Translations under genes and position numbers: made by a program | In this document: piece after piece, positions 24,879 through 33,570 of the stretch | How the letters are laid out: each line of letters starts with the position of its first letter | Numbering within the stretch: position 1 is the first letter of the stretch | The notes under the pieces: model-generated | The model's database searches: none | The model's input: the letters and a program-made list of their open reading frames with translations, nothing else | Told to the model about the DNA's origin: nothing | Origin: Hydrotalea flava | GTDB lineage: Bacteria > Bacteroidota > Bacteroidia > Chitinophagales > Chitinophagaceae | Length of the DNA stretch: 64,000 nt | Direction: 5' to 3' | Assembly: GCF_001623405.1 (NCBI RefSeq) | Contig: NZ_LUHG01000072.1 | Span: 1-64,000 of the forward strand

Positions 24879-25718
24879 ATGGAAAAAGTTTGGTTGATTA
24901 CCGGTTGTTCTACCGGCTTTGGTCGCTCATTGGCACAGGAAGTACTGGCAAAAGGTTACCGGGCAGTGATTACTGCACGTAAAACAGCCGATATTGAAGA
25001 TTTGGTAAGTAAGTATCCGGAAACGGCCATTGCATTGCCATTGGATGTAACGAAACAGGAAGAGATTATGCGTGCAGTTACAACAGCCATCCATCAATTC
25101 GGACAAATAGATGTATTGGTGAACAATGCCGGCATTGGTTATTTTGCTGCGGTAGAAGAAAGCGAGGAAGCTGAAGTAAGAAAGATGTTTGAAATTAACG
25201 TATTTGGATTGGCGAAGGTAATGCAGGCTGTATTGCCGTATATGCGGAAACGCCGTAGTGGGCATATTTTAAATATTGCCTCTATTGGCGGTTTACGTTC
25301 TTTTCCTGGTGTTGGTTTTTATAATGCTACCAAATATGCCGTAGATGGTTTAAGTGAAGCATTGTATAAAGAAGTGGCGCCATTGGGCATACATGTTACC
25401 ATTATTGCGCCGAGTGGTTTTAGAACCGATTGGGCAGGGCGGTCAGCCAAAAACACATCTATTCAAATAGAAGATTATGCAACCACTGCCTGGAAGAATA
25501 TGGGCGATATCAGGGGTTATAGTGGCAGCCAGCCCGGCGATCCGGTACGTGCAGCCAAAGCCATGATACAGATTACAGAAACCGAACACCCACCTTTGCG
25601 GCTGTTATTAGGTGCTGCAGCGTTGCGAGGAGCCAGAGTCAAGTTAGCTGAGTTACAACATGATTTTGATACTTGGGCATCGGTAACCGAAGGAGCCGAT
25701 TTCCCTAAAGAAGTATAG
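24879..25718 (+). CDS. Short-chain dehydrogenase/oxidoreductase
   Basis: 279 residues from the ATG at 24879 (MEKVWLITGCSTGFGRSLAQE); an ATG at 24828 would add a 17-residue leader unlike SDRs. TGCSTGFG cofactor loop, NNAGIGYF, catalytic NIASIGG and YNATK are all present. The long C-terminal part (PVRAAKAMIQITETEHPPLRLLLGAAALRGARVKL) is typical of the SDR group annotated only as 'oxidoreductase'. Last gene of the cassette, followed by a strong terminator. Confidence 0.9.
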   Translation: MEKVWLITGCSTGFGRSLAQEVLAKGYRAVITARKTADIEDLVSKYPETAIALPLDVTKQEEIMRAVTTAIHQFGQIDVLVNNAGIGYFAAVEESEEAEVRKMFEINVFGLAKVMQAVLPYMRKRRSGHILNIASIGGLRSFPGVGFYNATKYAVDGLSEALYKEVAPLGIHVTIIAPSGFRTDWAGRSAKNTSIQIEDYATTAWKNMGDIRGYSGSQPGDPVRAAKAMIQITETEHPPLRLLLGAAALRGARVKLAELQHDFDTWASVTEGADFPKEV

Positions 25719-25736
25719 TGGCTGTTGAAAACGAAA

Positions 25737-25769
25737 ACGGTGCAATGTGAAAATGTTGCACCGTTTTTT
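25737..25769 (+). terminator. Terminator closing the redox cassette
   Basis: Perfect 9-bp stem ACGGTGCAA and TTGCACCGT, 10-nt loop, then five T. Flanking A and T runs extend the stem. It is 18 nt after the last SDR stop. Confidence 0.9.
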
Positions 25770-25804
25770 GGGCTAGTGTATGCATTTAATCTATTCCCAC
25801 CTTA

Positions 25805-25975
25805 CTACTTCTTCTTTCTAGCAGCAGGGTATCTTTCCATTGGTTGCCCAGCTTTCCAATTTTTTCCTGACTTGTCTGCCCATATTTTTGCTAATTTATA
25901 AGTTACTGAAAATGTGATATTTATTTTAATTTTTTTGATAATTTGCTGACCTAATGGGTCAAGATGTACAAAATC
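25805..25975 (-). pseudogene. Possible C-terminal gene remnant beside the IS
   Basis: An open minus-strand frame ends TAG at 25805 and reads ...TYKLAKIWADKSGKNWKA, then GQPMERYPAARKKK and stop. The basic terminal run and codon pattern look like a real protein end, but there is no start and it runs into the IS left end. It may be what remains of a gene disrupted by the element. Not identified. Confidence 0.3.
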
Positions 25976-27448
25976 AGGCAAATAAAGTACGCTGCAAACT
26001 CAGTTTCGATTCAAGTTTATAAGATAGAAAACAGGAAAAGAATAATTGTAAGGCATATTGGAACTGCACATAACGAGCAGGAGCAATCCGATTTGCTGTT
26101 TATTGCCAAAGATTTTATTGAAAAAATGTCACAACAATTGACTTTGTTTGAAGCCAACCAATCGACTAGCATATTATACCTGAATCAAACCGAATGTATA
26201 GGTGTTCACTATAGCTTTTGTATGAGTTGATTTCAAAACTCATTATTACAATAGGGTTTGACAAAGTAAAGAAGAACCTGCTTTTGGACCTGGTTATTCT
26301 GCGAATGATAGAACCGGCATCCAAGCTACGTTCTATCGAAATGTTAGACGAATACTTTGGCATAAAACATCGTAGGCAAAGTTATTACGAGTCAGCACCA
26401 CAATGGCTTACATTAAAAACAAAAGCAGAAAATATTGCCCTTGGTTTTGCCCGAAAACATTATGCTTTCAATTTTGATTTATTGTTTTATGATGTAACGA
26501 CTTTATACTTTGAAACCTTTGACGAAGATGAGTTGCGTAAAAATGGATTTTCTAAAGACAACAAATTCCAGCAACCACAGATTTTAGTTGCACTGATGGT
26601 TACAAAAGAAGGCTTTCCGATAGCTTATGAAGTGTTTGCAGGCAACACTTTCGAGGGTCATACGATTATTCCGGTGGTGAAAAATTTTATCAGAAAAAAC
26701 AACGTAAAAGCATTTACGGTAGTTACCGATGCAGCAATGATTAGCACGGAAAATGAAATCAATTACATTGTAGGTGCGAGATTGGGCAATTTGTCAAATG
26801 AACTGATGAAACAAATTGACAAATGCATCACTCGTGAAGATGGTAAAAGTATTAGAATAAAAACAGATAATGGATACCTGATTTGCAGCTACTCTTCGAT
26901 TCGATACCGCAAGGATAAGTATGAAATGGAAAAGCAAATTGAAAAAGCAAAACATAGTATCGACAATCCCTCTAAAAACAAAAAACTAAAGTTTACAAAA
27001 TCAAGTGGGCAAAATATTGAACTCAATCAAAAGCTAATAGACAGAACCCAAACGCTACTTGGTATTAAAGGTTATTATACCAATCTGGAAGAAAGCATAG
27101 TAGACAATCAAACAATCATAGAGCAATATCACGAACTCTACAAAATAGAACAAGCCTTCAGAATATCGAAAAGCGATTTACAAACACGACCAATATTCCA
27201 CTATAAAGAAGAACCAATAAAACTACATGTGTTGATTTGCTTTATGGCACTAGTTGTATCAAAGCACATTGAGCTTCAAACGAAAACCTCAATCAGAAAA
27301 CTTATTCACGAATGCAAAAAAATAACGGACGCCAGATTAAAAAATAAAATTACAGGTAAAGAAATTAAGATTAGAGCAAAACTGAACAGGGCAACTATCG
27401 AAATTTTACAAAAATTAAACCTGCTGACCTAATTTGGACAAGTCAGGA
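25865..27448 (+). mobile_element. IS1634-like insertion sequence
   Basis: Bounded by perfect 12-bp terminal inverted repeats TCCTGACTTGTC (25865-25876) and GACAAGTCAGGA (27437-27448). It carries an IS4/IS1634-type transposase split by a frameshift. Total about 1.58 kb. TGCTGACCTAAT occurs near both ends in direct orientation (25944-25955 and 27422-27433). No target-site duplication is obvious. The right end cuts an IS982-type transposase fragment. Confidence 0.75.
25964..27432 (+). pseudogene. IS1634-family transposase, frameshifted
   Basis: Two overlapping frames make one transposase. The first (25964-26230) encodes the N-terminus (YKIRQIKYAANSVSIQVYKI...); the second (26218-27432) gives the rest, starting LISKLIITIGFDKVKKNLLLDLVILRM. 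DDE signatures are visible: LLFYDVTTLYFE (first Asp), FTVVTDAAMIS (second Asp) and a late YHELYKIEQAFRISKSDL (Glu). The frames differ by -1 at AGCTTTTGTATG near 26213; a single lost T in the T-run would explain it. Family members normally have one uninterrupted frame, so this copy is probably inactive unless slippage or a sequencing error is involved. Confidence 0.8.
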
Positions 27449-27606
27449 GCGGATCCTAAAGCCGTGCTGATAATCTCACTGTCACTTACTTTACCCTCCT
27501 TGTGTTCGACATGATGGATACCTTTGAGTATATCATCCACTAAACAGTAAATACCAATAACTTTGTCCTGAAGCATTTGAATAGAAATTTTGTTTTCGCA
27601 ACTCAA
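27449..27606 (-). pseudogene. IS982-family transposase fragment, N-terminal
   Basis: ATG at 27606 on the minus strand starts SCENKISIQMLQDKVIGI, then YCLVDDILKGIHHVEHKEGK and VSDSEIISTALGSA, matching the N-terminus of IS982-type transposases. The sense stops at the IS1634-like end, where the frame passes into IS sequence (PDLSKLGQQV, stop). The missing C-terminal part is not found on the other side of the IS, so more than a simple insertion happened. Confidence 0.6.
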
Positions 27607-27649
27607 AATTATTCTGTTTCAAATGCTTCTATTTTAGGAAACTTGGGTT

Positions 27650-27843
27650 AATTAGGATCCCCTCCTGCTTTGCCGGACTTTATTTGTTGTTGGCAACCTG
27701 CCTTACAACAGCGCAAATTAACCTTAGTAAACTTGCGGTTACCGCTATTTTTTGAAACAAATGGCACCGGTATTGCTTTCGATTCCCGAAAAAAACAGCA
27801 GGTAACAGGCATTCGGGTGCCCCTTTCGCTGCTATTTGATTAA
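27650..27843 (+). pseudogene. Possible frameshifted remnant of a secreted protein
   Basis: One frame reads CFAGLYLLLATCLTTAQ, a signal-peptide-like end, then INLSKLAVTAIF and a stop in a T6 run. The +1 frame continues FFETNGTGIAFDSRKKQQ, VTGIRVPLSLLFD and stop at 27843, resembling an outer-membrane protein C-terminus. No start codon is clear and it lies next to the IS scar. Probably an internally deleted gene. Confidence 0.3.
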
Positions 27844-27848
27844 TTTTG
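27841..27848 (+). promoter_or_regulatory. Candidate -7 box (TAATTTTG) for nfu
   Basis: Exact TAnnTTTG match, 25 nt before the ATG at 27874. Expected leader about 20 nt. Confidence 0.4.
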
Positions 27849-27873
27849 GGGTTGAAGCAATAAATCATTCGTT

Positions 27874-28473
27874 ATGATAAAAACAGGCAACACCATTGTA
27901 AGTATTTATACAGAAATGACGCCCAATCCGGAAACAATGAAGTTTGTGGCCAATAAGCTACTGTATCCCGGAAAAAGTATTGACTTTCAGGATGAACGCA
28001 GTGCAGGGCCTTCTCCATTGGCAAAAGAATTGTTTAGTTTTCCGTTCATTAAAAGTGTATTTATTGCCAGCAATTTTGTAACCTTAACCAAAACACCGGA
28101 TACCGGCGACTGGCAGGATGTGATTCCTACCATCAAACAATTTCTGAAAGATTATTTAGAAAATGGCGGGCCGGTAATTAATGAAGAAGAAGTTGCCCAA
28201 TTAAAACAGGAATCTGGTAATACTGTTGCTGCAGATGATGACGATGTGGTAAAACGCATTAAAGAATTATTGGAGAATTATGTAAAGCCTGCGGTAGAAA
28301 TGGATGGCGGCGCTATTCAATTTCGCAGTTATAAAGAAGGAATTGTGAATTTAATGTTACAGGGAAGTTGCAGTGGTTGTCCATCTTCCATGATTACTTT
28401 AAAAGCAGGTATTGAAGGCATGATGAAGCGCATGATTCCCGAAGTGAAAGAAGTAGTTGCAGAAGCAGAATAG
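27874..28473 (+). CDS. NifU-like iron-sulfur scaffold/carrier (Nfu type)
   Basis: 199 residues. The N-terminal Nfu_N domain (about 8-98) reads YTEMTPNPETMKFVANKLL and RSAGPSPLAKELFSFPFIKSVFIASNFVTLTK. The C-terminal NifU domain (about 125-195) has VKRIKELLENYVKPAVEMDGGAIQF and the cluster-ligating CSGCPSS. Nfu proteins accept [4Fe-4S] clusters and deliver them to apo-enzymes such as lipoyl synthase or radical SAM proteins. ThiC and ThiH encoded in this window are possible clients. Single gene, followed by a strong terminator. Confidence 0.95.
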   Translation: MIKTGNTIVSIYTEMTPNPETMKFVANKLLYPGKSIDFQDERSAGPSPLAKELFSFPFIKSVFIASNFVTLTKTPDTGDWQDVIPTIKQFLKDYLENGGPVINEEEVAQLKQESGNTVAADDDDVVKRIKELLENYVKPAVEMDGGAIQFRSYKEGIVNLMLQGSCSGCPSSMITLKAGIEGMMKRMIPEVKEVVAEAE

Positions 28474-28494
28474 TTTTTCATTTTTTATAGTTTT

Positions 28495-28526
28495 CCCTTC
28501 TCTGAAAAAACAGAGAAGGGTTTTTT
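28495..28526 (+). terminator. Strong terminator after nfu
   Basis: Perfect 10-bp stem CCCTTCTCTG and CAGAGAAGGG, A6 loop, T6 tail. It lies between convergent genes; the T-run is on the plus strand. Confidence 0.9.
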
Positions 28527-28530
28527 ATGT

Positions 28531-29442
28531 TTAGAACTTTATATATACTGTCAACACTGCATAAAAACTGTTCGATAAGTTTTTTTCGGAAGCCGGTGTA
28601 GTATTGTTGGTGGTGGTATAAGTGGCTCTGTTTTTTAAAGTATATGTTGCGGTAGTAGTAGTTTCAATTTTATTCATAGGTATAGCATAAGTAGGCGTAA
28701 ATGCAATACCCCATTTTTTTGCATCAAAAGTAAGGGGTAATGAGGCTTCATAATCTAACAAAGTAATGCCTGGGTTGGGCACAATTGTAGATGCTTTTAT
28801 TGAAACCACATTGGGGTTTATTTTTTTAATGGCCTTTCCAACTCTTCTGTTGGTATAGCCTTCATAAAAGTATAAGCTGCTAAAATTAGCGGCCAATGTT
28901 GGCGTAATACTCCATTGTTGCTTGGCAGGTCCCCAGCTAAAAGCATGGGCAATATTGGTATTAAAAGCAATATCTGTTTTGTTATCAAAAATCACATCTG
29001 CACTTATACCTGCTTGCAAAAAATTAAAATCATAGCTTATATTGGCTCCTATTCCACCCTTTATATCACTTTTAATTGCGGTACTTTGTGCATTGTAAAA
29101 GGTTTTATTGGCCCTTACATCGCCACTGAAATTTTGGATGGAGAAATCATATCCCACATCCAACGAAAAATAATCAATTCTGTTTTCATTAACTGCTGCT
29201 GCATAAGCAACACTGGCACTAAAATAAAGCCCGCTTTTGTGGTAATAACCAATCATAGGGGTAATATAAGGCAACACAGCAGAGTCTTTCCTGCCATTAT
29301 ACACAGCATTACTTAAATAATCTACTGATGCCTCCCAGTATGAGTGCGTACTTGTACTATCTGAACTACTTTGCGCAAACATTCTGGAGAGGCATAAAAA
29401 CGAAATAAAAAAGAAAAAAGTAAATATTTTAAGTTGTTGCAT
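28531..29442 (-). CDS. Outer-membrane beta-barrel protein, unknown function
   Basis: 303 residues with a signal peptide (KIFTFFFFISFLCLSRMFAQ). The mature part is repeated amphipathic strands (HSYWEASVDYLSNAVYNGRKD, PYITPMIGYYHKSGLYFSASVAYA, GGIGANISYDFNF, HAFSWGP) ending in VLTVYIKF with a terminal Phe, as usual for barrels. It shares layout and the HAFSW motif with the protein at 56017, so the two may be distant paralogues. No ligand or partner can be inferred. Confidence 0.75.
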   Translation of the reverse strand: MQQLKIFTFFFFISFLCLSRMFAQSSSDSTSTHSYWEASVDYLSNAVYNGRKDSAVLPYITPMIGYYHKSGLYFSASVAYAAAVNENRIDYFSLDVGYDFSIQNFSGDVRANKTFYNAQSTAIKSDIKGGIGANISYDFNFLQAGISADVIFDNKTDIAFNTNIAHAFSWGPAKQQWSITPTLAANFSSLYFYEGYTNRRVGKAIKKINPNVVSIKASTIVPNPGITLLDYEASLPLTFDAKKWGIAFTPTYAIPMNKIETTTTATYTLKNRATYTTTNNTTPASEKNLSNSFYAVLTVYIKF

Positions 29443-29517
29443 ATGGAATGGTTACTCATCATGAAACCATAAGACCAAGTCAGCAGACATTCGTTTAAAA
29501 ACCCAACACAATAAAAT

Positions 29518-30657
29518 TTATGCATTATGATTTTTGCTGTTCTTTGAGCCGGTATTTTTTTTGAATAAATGCATTAAAGTATTTTTTATTTTTTTATAAA
29601 CATGTTCTGAATTACCGCTATCATCACCCAATAAATAACCCCAGGACTGCAGCGGTTCTACCGAATCAAAAATAATTTTTAAAATAGCCAATATGGGTAA
29701 GGCCAAAAACATACCGGGTATGCCCCAAAGCAGGCTGCCAACAACAACACCTAAAATAGTAGCCAGTGCATTGATTTTAACTTTTGAACCTACCACTTTC
29801 GGCAATAAAATATTGCTGTCTATTAAATGCACTACAATCATCACAATGGCTACCCCCAATACTGCAGTGGTGGTGTTATTGGTATAGGTAATTAACATAC
29901 TCAATAACGTGGCTGTATAGATGCCAAGATAAGGAATGAGGTTTAAAATGGCCGCTACCACTGCCAGTAAAATGGCATATTGTACGCCAATAATTAACAA
30001 GCCAATATAGTTGAGTATGGCCACAATCAACAATTCAATACACAATCCAAAAATATAATCTTTAATAATCAGTCTGATTTGGTGTAAAACGGATAAAACG
30101 GTTAACGCATGGGCATTGCCGAAGCTTTTTACAAAAAAACCTACCACAATATGCCGGTACAATAACAGTAAAAATGCATAAATGGGTATCAGTACCAGAT
30201 ACACCACCACATTAGAAAGGGTAGAAAAAGTACTACCCACAATGGCCGAAGTATTAGTCATGGATTGTGTAGTAACAGAGTCAATAAATTTTTTAAAATG
30301 CTGATCGCTGATGTGAAACCGTTGTTGTGCCCAGTTTTCCATATCAGCAACGGCAATATAGAGTTGTTGCCCTACTTTGGGCAAATCACTCTTAAAGCCG
30401 ATGATTTGTGAAGAAATAAAATAGAAAACCACAACTACCAATACAATGGCTATTAAAACCGAGATCAAGGCACTGATTCCCCGGGAAATACCCAGTTTTT
30501 CCAAGGCATTTGCAGGTGTAATCAGCAACAAGGTAAACAAGGCAGCAAAAGCTACCGGAATAAAGAAAGATTGCGCTTCGTATAAAAGCAAAATAATCAA
30601 GCAAATGCTTATGAGTGTATAAGCCAGTTTTTGTAAAAATGTAAGCGGTGCTTTCAA
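29518..30657 (-). CDS. AI-2E/PerM-family transporter
   Basis: 379 residues with about eight transmembrane helices: an N-terminal pair (LISICLIILLLYEAQSFFIPVAFAALFTLLL), a periplasmic or cytosolic soluble segment (about 80-150), then a dense set of helices containing LLAVVAAILNLIPYLGIYTATLL and SLLWGIPGMFLALPILAILKIIFD, the family signature. Members export small molecules or act as Na+/H+ antiporters; AI-2 itself is an unlikely substrate here. Hydrophilic C-terminal tail of ~30 residues. Confidence 0.9.
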   Translation of the reverse strand: MKAPLTFLQKLAYTLISICLIILLLYEAQSFFIPVAFAALFTLLLITPANALEKLGISRGISALISVLIAIVLVVVVFYFISSQIIGFKSDLPKVGQQLYIAVADMENWAQQRFHISDQHFKKFIDSVTTQSMTNTSAIVGSTFSTLSNVVVYLVLIPIYAFLLLLYRHIVVGFFVKSFGNAHALTVLSVLHQIRLIIKDYIFGLCIELLIVAILNYIGLLIIGVQYAILLAVVAAILNLIPYLGIYTATLLSMLITYTNNTTTAVLGVAIVMIVVHLIDSNILLPKVVGSKVKINALATILGVVVGSLLWGIPGMFLALPILAILKIIFDSVEPLQSWGYLLGDDSGNSEHVYKKIKNTLMHLFKKNTGSKNSKNHNA

Positions 30658-30796
30658 TGGTTTGTTTTTTAAGCTGCATAAAAATAGGCAAACTAAATGT
30701 AGAAAGCAGGATAAAGCATAAATACCGAAGGCAATGTAAGCTTTTAAAAAATTGTTGTGGTAAATATCAAATAGATGGTAAATTGAACAGAAAAAA

Positions 30797-31900
30797 ATGA
30801 AACGTTTGATACCAGTTCTTTGGGTTTTGGCTTCCTATTCGTTGCAGGCACAGTCTGAAAAACCATTGTTTTATTTAAATGCCGATAGTAGTCGGTTTAT
30901 ATTAACCGGCGCAGGTGCTGCACATTTGGCTGCCTTACCCTTACGTTGCATACAACAGGAGTATCCCAACAAAATCAATCATGTAGCCATCAGTGATAGC
31001 GATCAATTGCAAACCCCCAAACAATTGCACCCTGCTTTTTACGGTTGTTTCGACTGGCACAGCACGGTACATGGCCATTGGATGCTGGTTGCATTACTCA
31101 ATCAATTTCCAGAACTGCCGGAAGCTGCTTTGATACGAAAAACAGTTAATGAAAATATTACACCGGAACATATTGCAAAAGAAGCAGCCTATTTTAATGT
31201 GCCACTTTCCAAAAGTTTTGAGCGCACTTATGGATGGGCCTGGTTGTTACAATTACAAAAAGAATTGTTGCAATGGCAGGATGCAGATGCGGTAAAGTGG
31301 CGAACTACTCTACAACCCCTTTGCGATACGGTAGTGCATTTATGGATGCAGTTTTTACCCAAACAAACCTATGCCAACCGAACAGGCGTACATCCCAATA
31401 CCGCATTTGGGATGACGCTGGCTTTAGATTATGCCAGGGCCACCCATAACCTTGCTTTTGAAAATGCATTAATACAATCGGCCAAACAATTGTTTTTAAA
31501 TGATGCCAATGCTCCGGCCATCTGGGAGCCGGATGGAACCGATTTTTTATCGCCTTCATTAGAAGAGGCTGATTTAATGCGCCGGGTTTTAAACAAACCG
31601 CAATTTTTGCAATGGTTTAACCGATTTTTTAGCAAAAATGCTTTACAACATTTAACCATTTTACCGGTGGTATCAGATAGAACTGACTTAACCATTGTGC
31701 ATTTAGATGGCCTCTCGTTGAGCCGAAGTTGGTGTATGCAGGGAATAGCTAAAGAGCTGCCGGCTGTAGATCCGAGAAAAAAAATGCTGCAACGGGCTGC
31801 CATTGCTCACTTGAATGCAAGTTTACCACATATTACATCCGGCAGTTATGGGGGCGAGCATTGGCTGGCCAGTTTTGCAGTTTATGCACTATTACAGTAG
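30797..31900 (+). CDS. DUF2891 family protein
   Basis: 367 residues with a signal peptide (MKRLIPVLWVLASYSLQAQ). HPAFYGCFDWHSTVHGHWMLV (about 77-97), ERTYGWAWLLQLQKEL, NRTGVHPNTAFGMTLALDYA and a C-terminal GGEHWLASFAVYAL mark the DUF2891 family, an alpha/alpha-barrel-like fold with conserved His and Trp residues. Function unknown; carbohydrate-related activity has been supposed only from fold. Its 3' end overlaps the convergent osmC gene by 9 bp. Confidence 0.9.
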   Translation: MKRLIPVLWVLASYSLQAQSEKPLFYLNADSSRFILTGAGAAHLAALPLRCIQQEYPNKINHVAISDSDQLQTPKQLHPAFYGCFDWHSTVHGHWMLVALLNQFPELPEAALIRKTVNENITPEHIAKEAAYFNVPLSKSFERTYGWAWLLQLQKELLQWQDADAVKWRTTLQPLCDTVVHLWMQFLPKQTYANRTGVHPNTAFGMTLALDYARATHNLAFENALIQSAKQLFLNDANAPAIWEPDGTDFLSPSLEEADLMRRVLNKPQFLQWFNRFFSKNALQHLTILPVVSDRTDLTIVHLDGLSLSRSWCMQGIAKELPAVDPRKKMLQRAAIAHLNASLPHITSGSYGGEHWLASFAVYALLQ

Positions 31901-32302
31901 GGTTGCATCAGAACTGATGGCAGCATTCAATACTTTAGAAACGGGGCAATTGGCTTCTGCATCTTTTACTGCTGCATCGAATTGTTCTTTAGAAATGCCC
32001 GGAACTTTTGCCTTAACAATTAAATGCGAATGGGTAATACCGGCATCACCCAAAGTAATTTCGCATTTGGTTTCTAAATGTTCAGGCGTAAAACCTGCTG
32101 CACCTAACACAAAACTTAATTTCATGGTAAAACATCCGGCATGTGCGGCTGCTATTAACTCCTCGGGGTTAGTGCCTACACCTTCTGCAAAACGTGAATT
32201 ATAAGAATATTGGGTTTGCTGCAGTGTAGTGCTTTGTGTGGTAAGATGGCCTTTGCCTTCTTTACCTGAGCCGGTCCATACGGCAGTTGCATTTCTAATC
32301 AT
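31892..32302 (-). CDS. osmC: OsmC-family peroxiredoxin
   Basis: 136 residues from the ATG at 32302 (MIRNATAVWTGSGKEG); a longer frame to 32335 is unlikely. OsmC reduces organic hydroperoxides using a reactive Cys pair: here Cys in AAAHAGCFTMKLS and Cys in DAEANCPVSKVLN. The start, SGKEGKGHLTTQSTTL, and GTNPEELIAAAHAGCF are diagnostic for OsmC rather than Ohr. Convergent with DUF2891 and divergent from the pnuC operon. Confidence 0.95.
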   Translation of the reverse strand: MIRNATAVWTGSGKEGKGHLTTQSTTLQQTQYSYNSRFAEGVGTNPEELIAAAHAGCFTMKLSFVLGAAGFTPEHLETKCEITLGDAGITHSHLIVKAKVPGISKEQFDAAVKDAEANCPVSKVLNAAISSDATLL

Positions 32303-32349
32303 AATGGTATTATTTGTTGAACAGGCAAGATACAAAATGTAGAAGCCTT

Positions 32350-32357
32350 TATCTTTG
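32350..32357 (+). promoter_or_regulatory. -7 box (TATCTTTG) abutting the pnuC ATG
   Basis: Exact TAnnTTTG immediately before the ATG at 32358. If active, transcription would begin inside the annotated frame, so either translation starts further downstream (GTG at 32382) or the box is fortuitous. Confidence 0.3.
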
Positions 32358-32996
32358 ATGCCATCAATAATTCCCTATTTCGTGAATGTAACAGAAATCT
32401 GGCACCAACTGATAACAGGTATTCAACAAACTTCTTTCTTAGAATTTACGGGCACTATTTGCGGTATTGCCAGTGTGTTTTTCTCCCGAAGGGAAAATAT
32501 ATTGGTATATCCGGTTGGGATGGTAAGTACCATTATTTACATTTACTTGTATCTGGTACATGGTTTGTACGCCGATGCCTCCGTTAATTTTTATTACACG
32601 GTGATGAGCATTATTGGTTGGATAATGTGGTCTAAAAAAAAGAATCACCAAACCGTTTTGCACATTTCTTATAATTCAAAAAAAGAACAATGGATTAGTG
32701 TGGCATTCTTTGCGGTTTGCTGGGTAGTATTGTTTTTAGTATTGCATCGTTTTACTGATAGTACAGTACCGCAAGCCGATGCCTTTACCGCTGCTGCAGC
32801 TTTTACAGGTATGTATTTAATGAATAAAAAGAAAGTAGAAAACTGGTGGTGGTGGATTATTACCAATGTTGCCTCCATTCCCTTGAATTTTTATAAAGGA
32901 TTGGTGTTTACCAGTTTTCAATACCTTGTTTTATTAATTTTGGCCATCATGGGTTTAACGAGTTGGATAGCCAAAGCAAAACAAACCCGTTTATAA
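32358..32996 (+). CDS. pnuC: Nicotinamide riboside transporter PnuC
   Basis: About 212 residues, seven predicted transmembrane helices. PnuC mediates facilitated diffusion of nicotinamide riboside. SFLEFTGTICGIASVFFSRRENILVYPVGMVSTIIYIYLY and ADASVNFYYTVMSIIGWIMW (with the conserved GW.MW) are diagnostic; KVENWWWWIITNVASIPLNFYKGL follows. The start is uncertain: TTG 32355, ATG 32358 or GTG 32382. It leads a tight run with tag (4 bp gap) and a NadR-like kinase, so imported riboside can be phosphorylated directly. Confidence 0.92.
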   Translation: MPSIIPYFVNVTEIWHQLITGIQQTSFLEFTGTICGIASVFFSRRENILVYPVGMVSTIIYIYLYLVHGLYADASVNFYYTVMSIIGWIMWSKKKNHQTVLHISYNSKKEQWISVAFFAVCWVVLFLVLHRFTDSTVPQADAFTAAAAFTGMYLMNKKKVENWWWWIITNVASIPLNFYKGLVFTSFQYLVLLILAIMGLTSWIAKAKQTRL

Positions 32997-33000
32997 TAAT

Positions 33001-33570
33001 ATGTTGCCTTATTGCTCTTTTATTCATTCCGGCGATGAAAATGCCAATGGTTATGCTTTGCACAAATACTATCATGATCATTTGTATGGATTTCCGATTG
33101 ATAGTGATGATGAATTATTTTGCCGTCTGGTTTTAGAAATTAATCAGGCGGGGTTAAGCTGGACTACTATATTGAAAAAAGAAGCTGCCTTTCGGGCGGC
33201 ATATCATCAGTTTACTATTGCAAAAGTAGCAGCCTATGGGCAAAAAGATAGGGAGCGATTGTTGCAGGATGTAGGCATTATTAGAAATCGACTAAAAATT
33301 GATGCGGCCATTTATAATGCACAAGTGATTGTTGGGTTACAACAACAGTTTGGTTCTTTTAAACAATGGTTAGACCATCATCATCCTAAAACAAAACAAG
33401 AATGGGTGTTGTTGTTTAAAAAAACGTTTCGGTTTACCGGCGGTGAAATTGTGCATGAGTTTTTAATGAGTACCGGCTATTTACCCGGTGCTCACGATGA
33501 AGATTGTAGTATTTATAAAAAATTAATGAAAAGCAAACCGGCTTGGAGCAGCAAAACATTAAAAAAATAG
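33001..33570 (+). CDS. tag: DNA-3-methyladenine glycosylase I
   Basis: 189 residues. Tag excises 3-methyladenine from alkylated DNA in base excision repair. The family core QAGLSWTTILKKEAAFRAAYHQF (about 50-72), DVGIIRNRLKIDAAIYNAQ (about 90-108) and the C-terminal HEFLMSTGYLPGAHDEDC are present. Cys 5, an N-terminal His, His 174 and Cys 178 fit the zinc-binding set of E. coli Tag. It is sandwiched between pnuC and the riboside kinase, with the kinase start overlapping its 3' end by 28 bp. Confidence 0.93.
   Translation: MLPYCSFIHSGDENANGYALHKYYHDHLYGFPIDSDDELFCRLVLEINQAGLSWTTILKKEAAFRAAYHQFTIAKVAAYGQKDRERLLQDVGIIRNRLKIDAAIYNAQVIVGLQQQFGSFKQWLDHHHPKTKQEWVLLFKKTFRFTGGEIVHEFLMSTGYLPGAHDEDCSIYKKLMKSKPAWSSKTLKK

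Noticed and set aside
27680-27868. Minus-strand frame of 62 codons before nfu
   Set aside because: It is the complement of the plus-strand remnant and has no recognisable features.
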